A stretch of DNA of 5,314 nt, from positions 1 through 5,314 of the forward strand of contig JAUVIQ010000199.1 in the NCBI GenBank assembly GCA_030592655.1. Reading direction: 5' to 3'. The position numbers were made by a program, and so were the translations under genes. How positions within the stretch are numbered: the first letter of the stretch is position 1; the number at the start of each line of letters is the position of its first letter. Of this stretch, positions 1 to 5,256 are shown piece after piece. Origin of the DNA: Planctomycetales bacterium (GTDB taxonomy: Bacteria > Planctomycetota > Phycisphaerae > SM23-33). The notes below the pieces were generated by a model. It searched no databases, had not been told where the DNA came from, and saw only the letters and a program-made list of their open reading frames with translations.

Positions 1-145
1 CTTCGCGCGGGTCGGTTACCAACCTGCGCCCGGTTACCGCGCGGAAGACCGTCGGGACCATCAGCGTACCGTACACGAACAGATTAAACGGTTCGCACGA
101 CCCCCGTGAAGCCCGCTCGCTTGATTGCGCCTTTGACATAAACAT
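1..145 (-). CDS. Gamma-glutamylcyclotransferase/AIG2-like protein, N-terminal part (runs off left edge)
   Basis: The minus strand is open from an ATG at 145 (alternative ATG at 139) to the window edge, giving 48 codons. After a polar, low-complexity leader of about 20 residues comes PFNLFVYGTLMVP, then VFRAVTGRRLVTDPRE. The hydrophobic strand followed by YGTL (residues 25-28) and a downstream V-x-G-R segment is the N-terminal signature of the GGCT/AIG2-like fold, in which the YG(S/T)L loop binds the gamma-glutamyl or related substrate. The catalytic glutamate would lie beyond the edge, so activity cannot be judged. No clear SD precedes either ATG, so the start is uncertain; family members usually begin only a few residues before FVYGTL. 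The gene is divergent from aspS. A plus-strand frame is also open here, but it lacks a start and shows no recognisable motif. Confidence 0.68.
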   Translation of the reverse strand, partial: MFMSKAQSSERASRGSCEPFNLFVYGTLMVPTVFRAVTGRRLVTDPRE

Positions 146-147
146 GA

Positions 148-156
148 TGTTACAAT
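148..156 (+). promoter_or_regulatory. Possible extended -10 promoter for aspS
   Basis: TGTTACAAT matches the extended -10 pattern TGnTATAAT with one mismatch. A TTGACA at 133-138 lies only 12 bp upstream, too close to serve as a standard -35, so the call rests on the extended -10 alone. Transcription would start near 163 and give a leader of about 100 nt before aspS. The element sits 3 bp from the putative start of the divergent gene. Confidence 0.35.
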
Positions 157-226
157 GTCGCGGGGCGTTCCGACAGGGGCTTTCTATTGCATTTTTCCGC
201 AAAATGAGTAACCTGCTCAATCTGTG

Positions 227-241
227 TGGCCGTTGCGGCCA
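227..241 (+). other. Small hairpin in the aspS leader
   Basis: TGGCCG and CGGCCA form a perfect 6-bp GC-rich stem around a 3-nt TTG loop, ending 13 nt before the SD of aspS. No U-tract follows, so it is not an intrinsic terminator. It could influence mRNA stability or ribosome access, but a stem this short can occur by chance. Confidence 0.3.
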
Positions 242-254
242 GGAATAAAATCAT

Positions 255-259
255 GGTGA
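255..259 (+). promoter_or_regulatory. Ribosome binding site of aspS
   Basis: GGTGA lies 7 nt before the ATG at 267 and supports that start. The same bases belong to a 5-codon minicistron (ATG at 253, TGA at 268-270) whose stop overlaps the aspS start as ATGA. Confidence 0.55.
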
Positions 260-266
260 ACATATT

Positions 267-2057
267 ATGACCGAATCAATCGACAAGGCATTGAATCGCA
301 CGCACAATTGCGGGCAACTGGGCGCTGACGATGTTGGCAGCCCCGTCAGCCTGTGCGGGTGGGTGCGCAGTTACCGCGATCACGGCGGGATCGTCTTCAT
401 CGACCTGCGCGACCGCGAAGGAATAACGCAAATCGTCTTCGACCCGTCCGATGACGCCGAACTGCACGATCTTGCCGGACAACTGCGAAACGAATGGGTA
501 ATCTCCGTCGCCGGCAAGGTCCGTCCAAGGGGCGAAGACCGCATCAATCCCAAACTCCCCACAGGGCAGATCGAAATCATCGCCAACAAACTTACGGTGC
601 TGAATAAGTCCGAAACCGTCCCGTTTGAGCCGGATTCGACCGAAAAGGTCTCCGAAGATACGCGCCTGAAGTATCGCTACGTCGATCTGCGCCGCGCGGA
701 AATGACGCATAACATCCGCCTTCGCCACAGTATCTGCCGGGCAATGCGATCCGTGCTGGATGAGCGGGATTTCATCGAAATCGAGACGCCCTTTCTGACC
801 AAATCGACACCCGAAGGCGCACGCGACTTCCTCGTACCGTCGAGGCTTCGGCAGGCGTGTTTCTACGCCCTGCCCCAAAGCCCCCAACTGTTCAAGCAGA
901 TACTCATGGTCTCAGGCCTGGACAAGTACTACCAGATCGTCCGCTGCTTCCGCGACGAAGACCTCCGCGCCGACCGCCAGCCTGAATTCACGCAACTCGA
1001 CGTGGAAATGTCGTTCGTTACCGAGCCGGACGTGATGGACGTCGCCAACGAAGTCCTCCGCGAGATTTGCCGGGTCTGCGACAAACCATTCCCTGACGAG
1101 CCGATCGTGCTGACCTATGCCGAGGCGATGGATAAGTACGGCTCCGACAGGCCCGACATGCGGTTCGAGTTGTTCCTGCGGGACGCCTCGGAAATCGTCG
1201 CAAACTGCTCCTTCAAGGTCTTCGCCGGCTGCCTCGCCGACGGCGGAGCCGTCAGGGGCATCTGCGTTCCCGGCGGGGCGAAGTTCACGCGGAAGGAAAT
1301 CGACGGCTTCACCGCTTTTGTCGGCGACTACGGCGCTAAGGGGCTGGCGTGGTGCAAAGTCGAAAGCGGCGCGTTCGCCGGCGGAGTCGCCAAGATCCTC
1401 GAAGAACCCGTCCAGTCGGCATTGCGGGAGGCGTTCGGCGCGAATGACGGCGACATACTGTTCTTCGTAGCCGATACGCCCGCAACGGTCAACAAGGCCC
1501 TTGGGGCTCTGCGATGCAAACTCGGCGAGGAGTTGGGGCTTTTCGGCCCGGACGACTTCGCATGGTGCTGGGTAACCCACTTCCCGCTGGTCGAATGGAG
1601 CGAAGACCAGCATCGATGGACCAGCCTGCACCACCCGTTCACCTCGCCCCGTCCCGACCAGATCGACATGCTGGAATCGGAGCCTGCGAAGGTCAGTAGC
1701 AGGGCGTATGATATTGTCCTGAACGGTGTAGAACTTGGCGGCGGGAGCATCCGTATCCACTCGACCGATCTCCAGGGTCGCATCTTCAGCCTGTTGGGAA
1801 TTTCGCCCGAAGAGGCCAAGTCGAGGTTCGGCTTCCTCCTGGAGGCATTGCGTTTCGGCGCTCCTCCGCATGGCGGGATCGCGCTGGGTCTGGACCGCGT
1901 CGTTATGATGATGGTCGGGGCGACGTCGCTGCGGGACGTAATCGCATTCCCGAAGACCCAGCGGGGATTCTGTCCGCTGACCGGCGCGCCGGCTGAAGTC
2001 GAAGATAAACAATTGGCCGAACTTGACCTGAAGATCATCGCGCCGCCACAGAAGTAG
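267..2057 (+). CDS. aspS: Aspartate--tRNA ligase (bacterial type, class II)
   Basis: This cytoplasmic enzyme activates aspartate with ATP and attaches it to tRNA(Asp), or to both tRNA(Asp) and tRNA(Asn) in non-discriminating forms. At 596 residues it has the usual bacterial length. The N-terminal OB-fold anticodon-binding domain covers about residues 25-115, with GWVRSYRDHGG and FIDLRDREG. Class II motif 1 is near 168-192 (FIEIETPFLTKSTPEGARDF), followed by QSPQ at 204-207. Motif 2 is near 225-250 (RCFRDEDLRADRQPEFTQLD). The GAD insertion domain runs about 300-400. Motif 3 is near 536-546 (GGIALGLDR, arginine 544). The C-terminal tail AFPKTQRGFCPLTGAP is typical. All expected catalytic motifs are visible and there is no frameshift. 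Residue 39 is histidine in RDHGG, a position linked to tRNA discrimination. The start is supported by GGTGA 7 nt upstream. A lipoprotein gene follows after 6 bp. Confidence 0.97.
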   Translation: MTESIDKALNRTHNCGQLGADDVGSPVSLCGWVRSYRDHGGIVFIDLRDREGITQIVFDPSDDAELHDLAGQLRNEWVISVAGKVRPRGEDRINPKLPTGQIEIIANKLTVLNKSETVPFEPDSTEKVSEDTRLKYRYVDLRRAEMTHNIRLRHSICRAMRSVLDERDFIEIETPFLTKSTPEGARDFLVPSRLRQACFYALPQSPQLFKQILMVSGLDKYYQIVRCFRDEDLRADRQPEFTQLDVEMSFVTEPDVMDVANEVLREICRVCDKPFPDEPIVLTYAEAMDKYGSDRPDMRFELFLRDASEIVANCSFKVFAGCLADGGAVRGICVPGGAKFTRKEIDGFTAFVGDYGAKGLAWCKVESGAFAGGVAKILEEPVQSALREAFGANDGDILFFVADTPATVNKALGALRCKLGEELGLFGPDDFAWCWVTHFPLVEWSEDQHRWTSLHHPFTSPRPDQIDMLESEPAKVSSRAYDIVLNGVELGGGSIRIHSTDLQGRIFSLLGISPEEAKSRFGFLLEALRFGAPPHGGIALGLDRVVMMMVGATSLRDVIAFPKTQRGFCPLTGAPAEVEDKQLAELDLKIIAPPQK

Positions 2058-2063
2058 CCACCC

Positions 2064-2855
2064 ATGAGAATCAGGACACTGAAAACGCGGCTGCTGTTCA
2101 TTTCCGTCCTGACCTTTCTGTCGGTGTCGCTGACGGGTTGCCCGATCTGGCATTCGACGGACACGCCGGTCGATGAATTCGCGCTTACCGAACCGGCTAC
2201 TAAATCAAAGTTTTACCTGTACGTACCGAGCGATTACGAACCGACCCGGAAATGGCCCCTGGTTGTAACGCTCCACGGCACACCGGGATACGACAACGCA
2301 AGCCGACAGGCGAAGGAATGGAAAATCTTTGCTGAAGAGCATGGATTTATCGTCCTTGCACCCAAACTGACCAGCGCTCAGGGAGTCCTTCCCGTGTCCC
2401 ATTCGTCCCGGATGAAGCAACTCGCCACCGACGAGAAGCGGGTTCTTTCGGCTATGGCCGAGACGAAGAAGCGATACTCGATCGACGAACGGAACGTGAT
2501 GATTAGTGGATATTCCGCCGGTGGTTTTTCGATGTATTACATCGCGATGCGGAACCCGAACAAGTTTAGCACGATGGTCGCCCGGCTGTGCAACTGTAAT
2601 ATGAAGGTTCTCAAGGCCCTTCCCGTCAGCAGCGCGTCGCGGAAGATACACATGCTGATATTTTTTTCCAAGACCGGGATCAACCCGATTTACAGCAAGC
2701 ATAACCCTATCGGCTGGCAGTCGTGGGCAGCCTTCGAGTACCTTCGACGCCAGGACCATCGCAGCATCGAGATTGACGCCGTCGAGGGCGGTCATCATCG
2801 CCATCCCGAAGTAGCCTATGCCTTCTGGCGAAAGTACTGGCCTAAGCAGCAGTAG
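2064..2855 (+). CDS. Putative lipoprotein, alpha/beta-hydrolase (esterase/PHB-depolymerase-like)
   Basis: The 263-residue product begins with a basic n-region (MRIRTLKTR), a hydrophobic stretch and the lipobox LTGC, making Cys26 the probable lipidated residue and the protein membrane-anchored outside the cytoplasm. The mature part resembles secreted esterases: KFYLYVPSDYEP (49-60), strand plus oxyanion turn LVVTLHGTPG (66-75), and nucleophile elbow ISGYSAGGF (147-155) with Ser151 as catalytic serine. A histidine-rich segment GGHHRHPE (242-249) probably supplies the catalytic histidine. The acid is unclear: where relatives usually carry Asp after a hydrophobic-Gly turn, this protein reads KTGINPI, with Asn207. 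The substrate cannot be inferred. The start lies 6 bp after the aspS stop with only a weak GAAG as SD, so expression probably depends on aspS readthrough. The stop is 3 bp from that of the convergent gene. Confidence 0.8.
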   Translation: MRIRTLKTRLLFISVLTFLSVSLTGCPIWHSTDTPVDEFALTEPATKSKFYLYVPSDYEPTRKWPLVVTLHGTPGYDNASRQAKEWKIFAEEHGFIVLAPKLTSAQGVLPVSHSSRMKQLATDEKRVLSAMAETKKRYSIDERNVMISGYSAGGFSMYYIAMRNPNKFSTMVARLCNCNMKVLKALPVSSASRKIHMLIFFSKTGINPIYSKHNPIGWQSWAAFEYLRRQDHRSIEIDAVEGGHHRHPEVAYAFWRKYWPKQQ

Positions 2856-2858
2856 CCG

Positions 2859-3317
2859 TTACAGGTGCAGGGCGAAGTCGAGCACTTTCGCCTCGGCCAG
2901 GGCGGCGTAGTCGTCGTATGTTACCTGAACAGCCTGACGGTGCGTACCGGCGACGAAGGTGATTTTCCGGCATTGGCTCAGGCGTGTATCGACGAGAGTC
3001 TCCACGCCGTAGGGTTTCCCGAACGGCGGTTCCGCCCCGATCTCCACGTCCGGGAACAACTTGCCGAGTTCCGCTTCCTCGGCCAGGCGGCATTTCTTGA
3101 CCTTCAGGGCATCGGACAATTTGCCCAGGTCGATCTTGCAACTTGCCGGAAGGACGCACAGCGCCGGCTTGTCGCCCGCGTGGACCAGAACCGACTTGGC
3201 GACCATGTCTCCGCTGACATGTTCTTCAGCGGCCACCTCCTGAGCGGTGTAGGCCTCGGGATGTTTCAGCAACGTGTACTTCACGCCCGCTTCGGTAAGA
3301 TATTTCTCTATGTCCAT
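2859..3317 (-). CDS. YbaK/ProX-type aminoacyl-tRNA deacylase (trans-editing protein)
   Basis: This 152-residue protein matches the single-domain YbaK/ProX family (aminoacyl-tRNA-associated domain), free-standing relatives of the prolyl-tRNA synthetase editing domain that hydrolyse mischarged tRNAs in the cytoplasm. Visible features are the N-terminal helix and strand DIEKYLTEAGVKYTLLKHPE, then YTAQEVA. Next is VAKSVLVHAG, with Lys41 at the conserved lysine position of the active site. The core follows (CVLPASCKIDLGKL), then GAEPPFG at 94-100 corresponding to the family G-x-x-PFG loop. The C-terminal strand and helix (FVAGTHRQAVQVTYDDYAAL) complete the domain at normal length. Which misacylated amino acid it removes (Ala, Cys, Ser or Thr) cannot be read from sequence, so no symbol is given. 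An SD (AAAGGGG, 8 nt spacing) and a promoter lie upstream. It converges with the lipoprotein gene. Confidence 0.88.
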   Translation of the reverse strand: MDIEKYLTEAGVKYTLLKHPEAYTAQEVAAEEHVSGDMVAKSVLVHAGDKPALCVLPASCKIDLGKLSDALKVKKCRLAEEAELGKLFPDVEIGAEPPFGKPYGVETLVDTRLSQCRKITFVAGTHRQAVQVTYDDYAALAEAKVLDFALHL

Positions 3318-3325
3318 TTTTCAAG

Positions 3326-3332
3326 CCCCTTT
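3326..3332 (-). promoter_or_regulatory. Ribosome binding site of the YbaK-like gene
   Basis: On the minus strand AAAGGGG lies 8 nt before the ATG at 3317 and fixes that start. Confidence 0.65.
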
Positions 3333-3348
3333 CAAAAGTGCCAACTTC

Positions 3349-3378
3349 ATTCTACACCGCCCGGCGCCAAATCTCCAA
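3349..3378 (-). promoter_or_regulatory. Putative sigma70-type promoter of the YbaK-like gene
   Basis: On the minus strand TAGAAT (3349-3354) matches the -10 consensus at 5 of 6 positions. TTGGAG (3373-3378) is a weak -35 with an 18-bp spacer. Transcription would start near 3342 and give a short leader of about 25 nt. A strong stem-loop lies immediately upstream at 3382-3412. Confidence 0.45.
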
Positions 3379-3381
3379 CCC

Positions 3382-3412
3382 AAAGCCGACGCTCCCAGGG
3401 AGCGTCGGCTTT
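3382..3412. terminator. Strong symmetrical stem-loop, possible bidirectional terminator
   Basis: Arms AAAGCCGACGCTCCC (3382-3396) and its exact complement (3398-3412) are separated by one base. In practice this gives a stem of about 13 bp with a small loop, GC-rich with AAA/TTT at the base. The U-tract is only three bases on either strand. Its position just upstream of the YbaK-like promoter suggests it ends minus-strand transcription arriving from the right, or ended a neighbour gene now lost. It could equally be a dispersed REP-like palindrome. Confidence 0.5.
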
Positions 3413-3460
3413 GATTCACTGACGCGGGGGAACCTTTCTGCCCGCAGGACCGAAGTTGCA

Positions 3461-3554
3461 CAAAACGGAACGAAACGGGCCGATTCGGGCCAATTGGGAA
3501 CCATTGGGAACGAATGGGAACCATTGGGGCCAATTGGGGCCAATTCGGGCCAAT
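3461..3554. repeat. Degenerate 10-bp tandem repeat, about nine copies
   Basis: Units start exactly every 10 bases from 3461 to 3541 with a partial unit at 3551. The consensus is CAATTGGGRM; units end in GGGAA, GGGGC or CGGGC. The best-conserved units are 3491-3550. The first two are weaker (AAAAC or GAAAC in place of AATT). Because 10 bp is one helical turn, the AATT blocks lie on one face of the DNA and the GGG blocks on the other. The unit lacks stop codons in most frames, which explains the overlapping spurious ORFs here. Confidence 0.8.
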
Positions 3555-3666
3555 AGCAAAATACGTAACTCTTTACAAAGCAATTGGTTACGGTTTTTGG
3601 GGTCATTTTTTCGCCCATTTCAAAAAATACGCCATTGCCTATCTTGCCTAAACGGCCCAAATTACC

Positions 3667-3706
3667 GTTGACCGGTTGATTAGTTGATTGGTTCATCTGT
3701 TCTTCT
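3667..3706. repeat. Degenerate 8-bp tandem repeat, about five copies
   Basis: Five consecutive octamers begin with GTT: GTTGACCG, GTTGATTA, GTTGATTG, then the more diverged GTTCATCT and GTTCTTCT. The phase is exact at 8 bp. The first three are clearly related; the last two could be chance extensions. Confidence 0.5.
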
Positions 3707-3711
3707 TTTCC

Positions 3712-3739
3712 AAGTCCCTAAACCCAAGTCCCAAGTCCC
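3712..3739. repeat. 7-bp tandem repeat (AAGTCCC), four copies, one diverged
   Basis: AAGTCCC occurs at 3712, 3726 and 3733, with the diverged unit TAAACCC at 3719, all in exact 7-bp register. On the other strand the unit reads GGGACTT. It lies about 20 bp from the inverted repeat at the insertion sequence end. Confidence 0.65.
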
Positions 3740-3759
3740 TATCTGTTCTCTATATTAAC

Positions 3760-3792
3760 TTTTGCGTTCGCGTTTGCGCGCGGGGCTGTTGC
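3760..3792. repeat. Left arm of 33-bp perfect inverted repeat at the IS end
   Basis: This arm begins TTTTGCGTTCGCGTTTGCG and ends GGGGCTGTTGC, and is the exact reverse complement of 5224-5256. Matching continues outward as AAC/GTT if one extra A on the right side is allowed, and inward as CAAA after one mismatch. The outer 22 bp may be target rather than element. Confidence 0.9.
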
Positions 3793-3802
3793 TCAAAGGG
3801 AT

Positions 3803-5125
3803 TCAGCGGCAGCAAAAACATCTCGCCCGTGCGGGAAAATGTCTGATTCCTAAAAAACAAGACAGTTCGCGGCACGACCAGTGAAAAATCGTACAAAAAC
3901 GGACGCCAAGACTACGAATCGAAGATAAAACACCCACAGTCCGGCTGACAGCCGGCCGTGGCCAACGCCCATAGCGCAGCAACTTGCCAATGTTCTGAAC
4001 CATTGCCACCAGGTAACACTGAATCTGAACTCGCCAACGACGCCGCCAACGGCAACGCTTGTGGCTATATCTGACGTGTGCCTCGGCAAAACGCCCCTCG
4101 GCTGTGTGCAACCGCCTTCGCATCAACCTCACAGCCACCGACGGATCGCACTCGGCAGGCATGGCTTCCAACCAATTCTTCACTCCCTTACGGCCCGGCC
4201 TCCGCTTCAGATATGGTCTAATCCCCTTCGAACGCAGCATCGCAATATTCTTGTTCGTTCCATAAGCACTGTCGCCAACAACCCGCTCAGGCTTACTGCC
4301 GATATACTCATCCTGCTTGTCCAGCAAAGTCGAAAGCATCGCACCATCGTCATAATCCGCAGCCGTCGCCACCGTTGCTAATACCACTCCGTGTCTGCCG
4401 TCCACCAGAGAATGATCTCTGTAACCCAGTGTCACTGCCTGGCCTCTGCGGCGAACGGTGGCTGAATCCGGATCGGTCCTGCTGACCGTATGTGTATTAA
4501 ACTTGCCCTGCGGCGGCGGCGGAAGGTCATCGGCCTGCGTGTCTTCAGGCGGTGGAGGTGTGCGATGCGATAATTCGTTTTCCTGCTGATCTCTATCAGC
4601 GGAAGATTCATCCAGGCCCTTTTCCAACTGCTCCCACAATTGACGCGGAATGCGGGAGTCTGTCGAAGCATTTGCCTTCAGCACCGTAGAGTCGGCATAG
4701 ACCGTCCTGGAGTCCACCAGGCCCGCTTCGGCGCACAGAGACAATACTTCGGAAAAGACCTCCTCGAAGACCTCCACGCCCCAACGACGACGGGCCTTGC
4801 TCAAAACAGAGTGATCAGGGATCGGATCATCCAGGTCCAGGTCGCAGAACCACAGCCAGTCCATTCGATAGCGAAGATTCTTCATCAAGTCACGTTCGCT
4901 GCGGACGTCCTCGTAGAAAAACAGGAACAACAGTTTCAGAACCAACGCCGGGTCCAGCGACTCATGACCGTTATAGCCGTAGCGGTCCGCTACGCGACTA
5001 CGGATGACTTCAAAGGGGATCATCTGCTTGATGCGTCGAAGTGGATGGTCAGCGGGGATTCGGTCAGCCAGATTCACGCCCGCATAAAATAACTTCGGTT
5101 CCAGCCGTTTCGGTTTACCCATCAT
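3803..5125 (-). CDS. Transposase, IS1182-type DDE
   Basis: The 440-residue protein catalyses cut and transfer of the element through a DDE RNase H-like domain. The N-terminal DUF772-like region (about 20-115) shows FYAGVNLADRIPADHPLR, LDPALVLKLLFLFFYEDVRSER and IPDHSVLSKARRR, typical of IS1182/IS5-related transposases. Probable catalytic residues are Asp145 in VYADSTVLKANAS, Asp285 in VVGDSAYGTNKN and Glu343 in TAEGRFAEAH. A basic stretch KRCRWRRRWRVQ and the final helix YLVAMVQNIGKLLRY follow. A proline-rich acidic linker sits near 188-207. Beyond residue 385 a tail of about 55 Arg/Cys-rich residues has no family features I recognise and reaches to within 11 bp of the left inverted repeat. 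The tandem ATG ATG start has an SD (GGGAGG) 7 nt upstream. Confidence 0.92.
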   Translation of the reverse strand: MMGKPKRLEPKLFYAGVNLADRIPADHPLRRIKQMIPFEVIRSRVADRYGYNGHESLDPALVLKLLFLFFYEDVRSERDLMKNLRYRMDWLWFCDLDLDDPIPDHSVLSKARRRWGVEVFEEVFSEVLSLCAEAGLVDSRTVYADSTVLKANASTDSRIPRQLWEQLEKGLDESSADRDQQENELSHRTPPPPEDTQADDLPPPPQGKFNTHTVSRTDPDSATVRRRGQAVTLGYRDHSLVDGRHGVVLATVATAADYDDGAMLSTLLDKQDEYIGSKPERVVGDSAYGTNKNIAMLRSKGIRPYLKRRPGRKGVKNWLEAMPAECDPSVAVRLMRRRLHTAEGRFAEAHVRYSHKRCRWRRRWRVQIQCYLVAMVQNIGKLLRYGRWPRPAVSRTVGVLSSIRSLGVRFCTIFHWSCRELSCFLGIRHFPARARCFCCR

Positions 5126-5132
5126 GGTTCGG

Positions 5133-5138
5133 CCTCCC
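5133..5138 (-). promoter_or_regulatory. Ribosome binding site of the transposase
   Basis: GGGAGG on the minus strand lies 7 nt before the first of two tandem ATG codons, supporting the start at 5125. Confidence 0.65.
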
Positions 5139-5151
5139 TGCCTACAATGCT

Positions 5152-5179
5152 ATTATAATTAAACAGACATCGAGGCCAA
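5152..5179 (-). promoter_or_regulatory. Putative transposase promoter inside the IS
   Basis: On the minus strand a perfect TATAAT (5152-5157) lies 16 bp downstream of TTGGCC (5174-5179), a 4 of 6 match to TTGACA. Start of transcription would be near 5145, giving a leader of about 20 nt. The -35 overlaps the edge of a 16-bp palindrome. Confidence 0.55.
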
Positions 5180-5193
5180 AAAGCGCGCTTTTT
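5178..5193. repeat. Perfect 16-bp palindrome upstream of the transposase promoter
   Basis: AAAAAGCGCGCTTTTT is self-complementary and abuts the -35 region of the transposase promoter. It may bind a dimeric regulator or form a hairpin that limits read-in transcription from outside the element. With no unpaired loop base, a strong intrinsic terminator is less likely. Confidence 0.5.
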
Positions 5194-5223
5194 ATGCTCT
5201 CGTTTGGAATTTTTTATATTTGG

Positions 5224-5256
5224 GCAACAGCCCCGCGCGCAAACGCGAACGCAAAA
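5224..5256. repeat. Right arm of 33-bp perfect inverted repeat at the IS end
   Basis: This is the exact reverse complement of 3760-3792. It starts GCAACAGCCCC and ends in the run of A that borders the flank. The right side has five A where the left has four T, the only difference before the matching GTT. Confidence 0.9.

Larger units (their letters stand above)
3413..3759. other. Non-coding repeat island between YbaK-like gene and insertion sequence
   Basis: This stretch of about 350 bp holds no credible gene. Several short open frames exist on both strands, but they overlap one another across the 10-bp repeats and have no recognisable domain or SD. What it does hold is three short-period tandem arrays (10, 8 and 7 bp), separated by AT-richer unique sequence around 3555-3660. 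Confidence 0.6.
3782..5234 (-). mobile_element. IS1182-type insertion sequence, apparently intact
   Basis: The element encodes one DDE transposase on the minus strand and is bounded by inverted repeats. Two end assignments are possible. In the first, terminal repeats start with GGGGCTGTTGC followed by YCAAA (15 of 16 matching), giving a 1453-bp element flanked on both sides by GCGCGC (3776-3781 and 5235-5240) as target duplication. In the second, the whole perfect 33-bp repeat belongs to the element, giving 3760-5256 (1497 bp) without a visible target duplication. I prefer the first because it yields a direct repeat and leaves a coherent palindromic target. Either length fits a single-transposase element of this family. 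The reading frame, SD and promoter are intact, so it may be active or recently inserted. Confidence 0.85.

Noticed and set aside
133..156. TTGACA at 133 paired with TACAAT at 151 as a classical sigma70 promoter
   Set aside because: The spacer is 12 bp, too short for a standard promoter. Only the extended -10 reading was kept.
3..248. Plus-strand open frame from the left edge to a stop at 246
   Set aside because: It has no start in the window and no recognisable motif, and runs through the leader region. The opposite strand carries a clear FVYGTLM family signature.
912..2164. Long minus-strand open frames opposite aspS
   Set aside because: They are antisense shadows of a fully canonical AspRS gene, caused by its codon bias, and have no domain content.
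2865..3422. Plus-strand open frame opposite the YbaK-like gene
   Set aside because: It mirrors a well-supported minus-strand gene that has an SD and promoter, and its product has no recognisable features.
3563..3592. Inverted repeat CGTAAC ... GTTACG
   Set aside because: Six-base arms with an 18-nt loop in AT-rich sequence are expected by chance and have no associated feature.
3321..3696. Several overlapping ORFs of 60-114 codons on both strands across the 10-bp repeats
   Set aside because: The 10-bp unit contains no stop codon in most frames and translates to the same sort of decapeptide repeat in each. There is no SD, domain or codon signature, so they are artefacts of the repeat.
3461..3739. 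CRISPR array
   Set aside because: Repeat units are 7-10 bp and directly adjacent with no spacers, and no cas genes are present.
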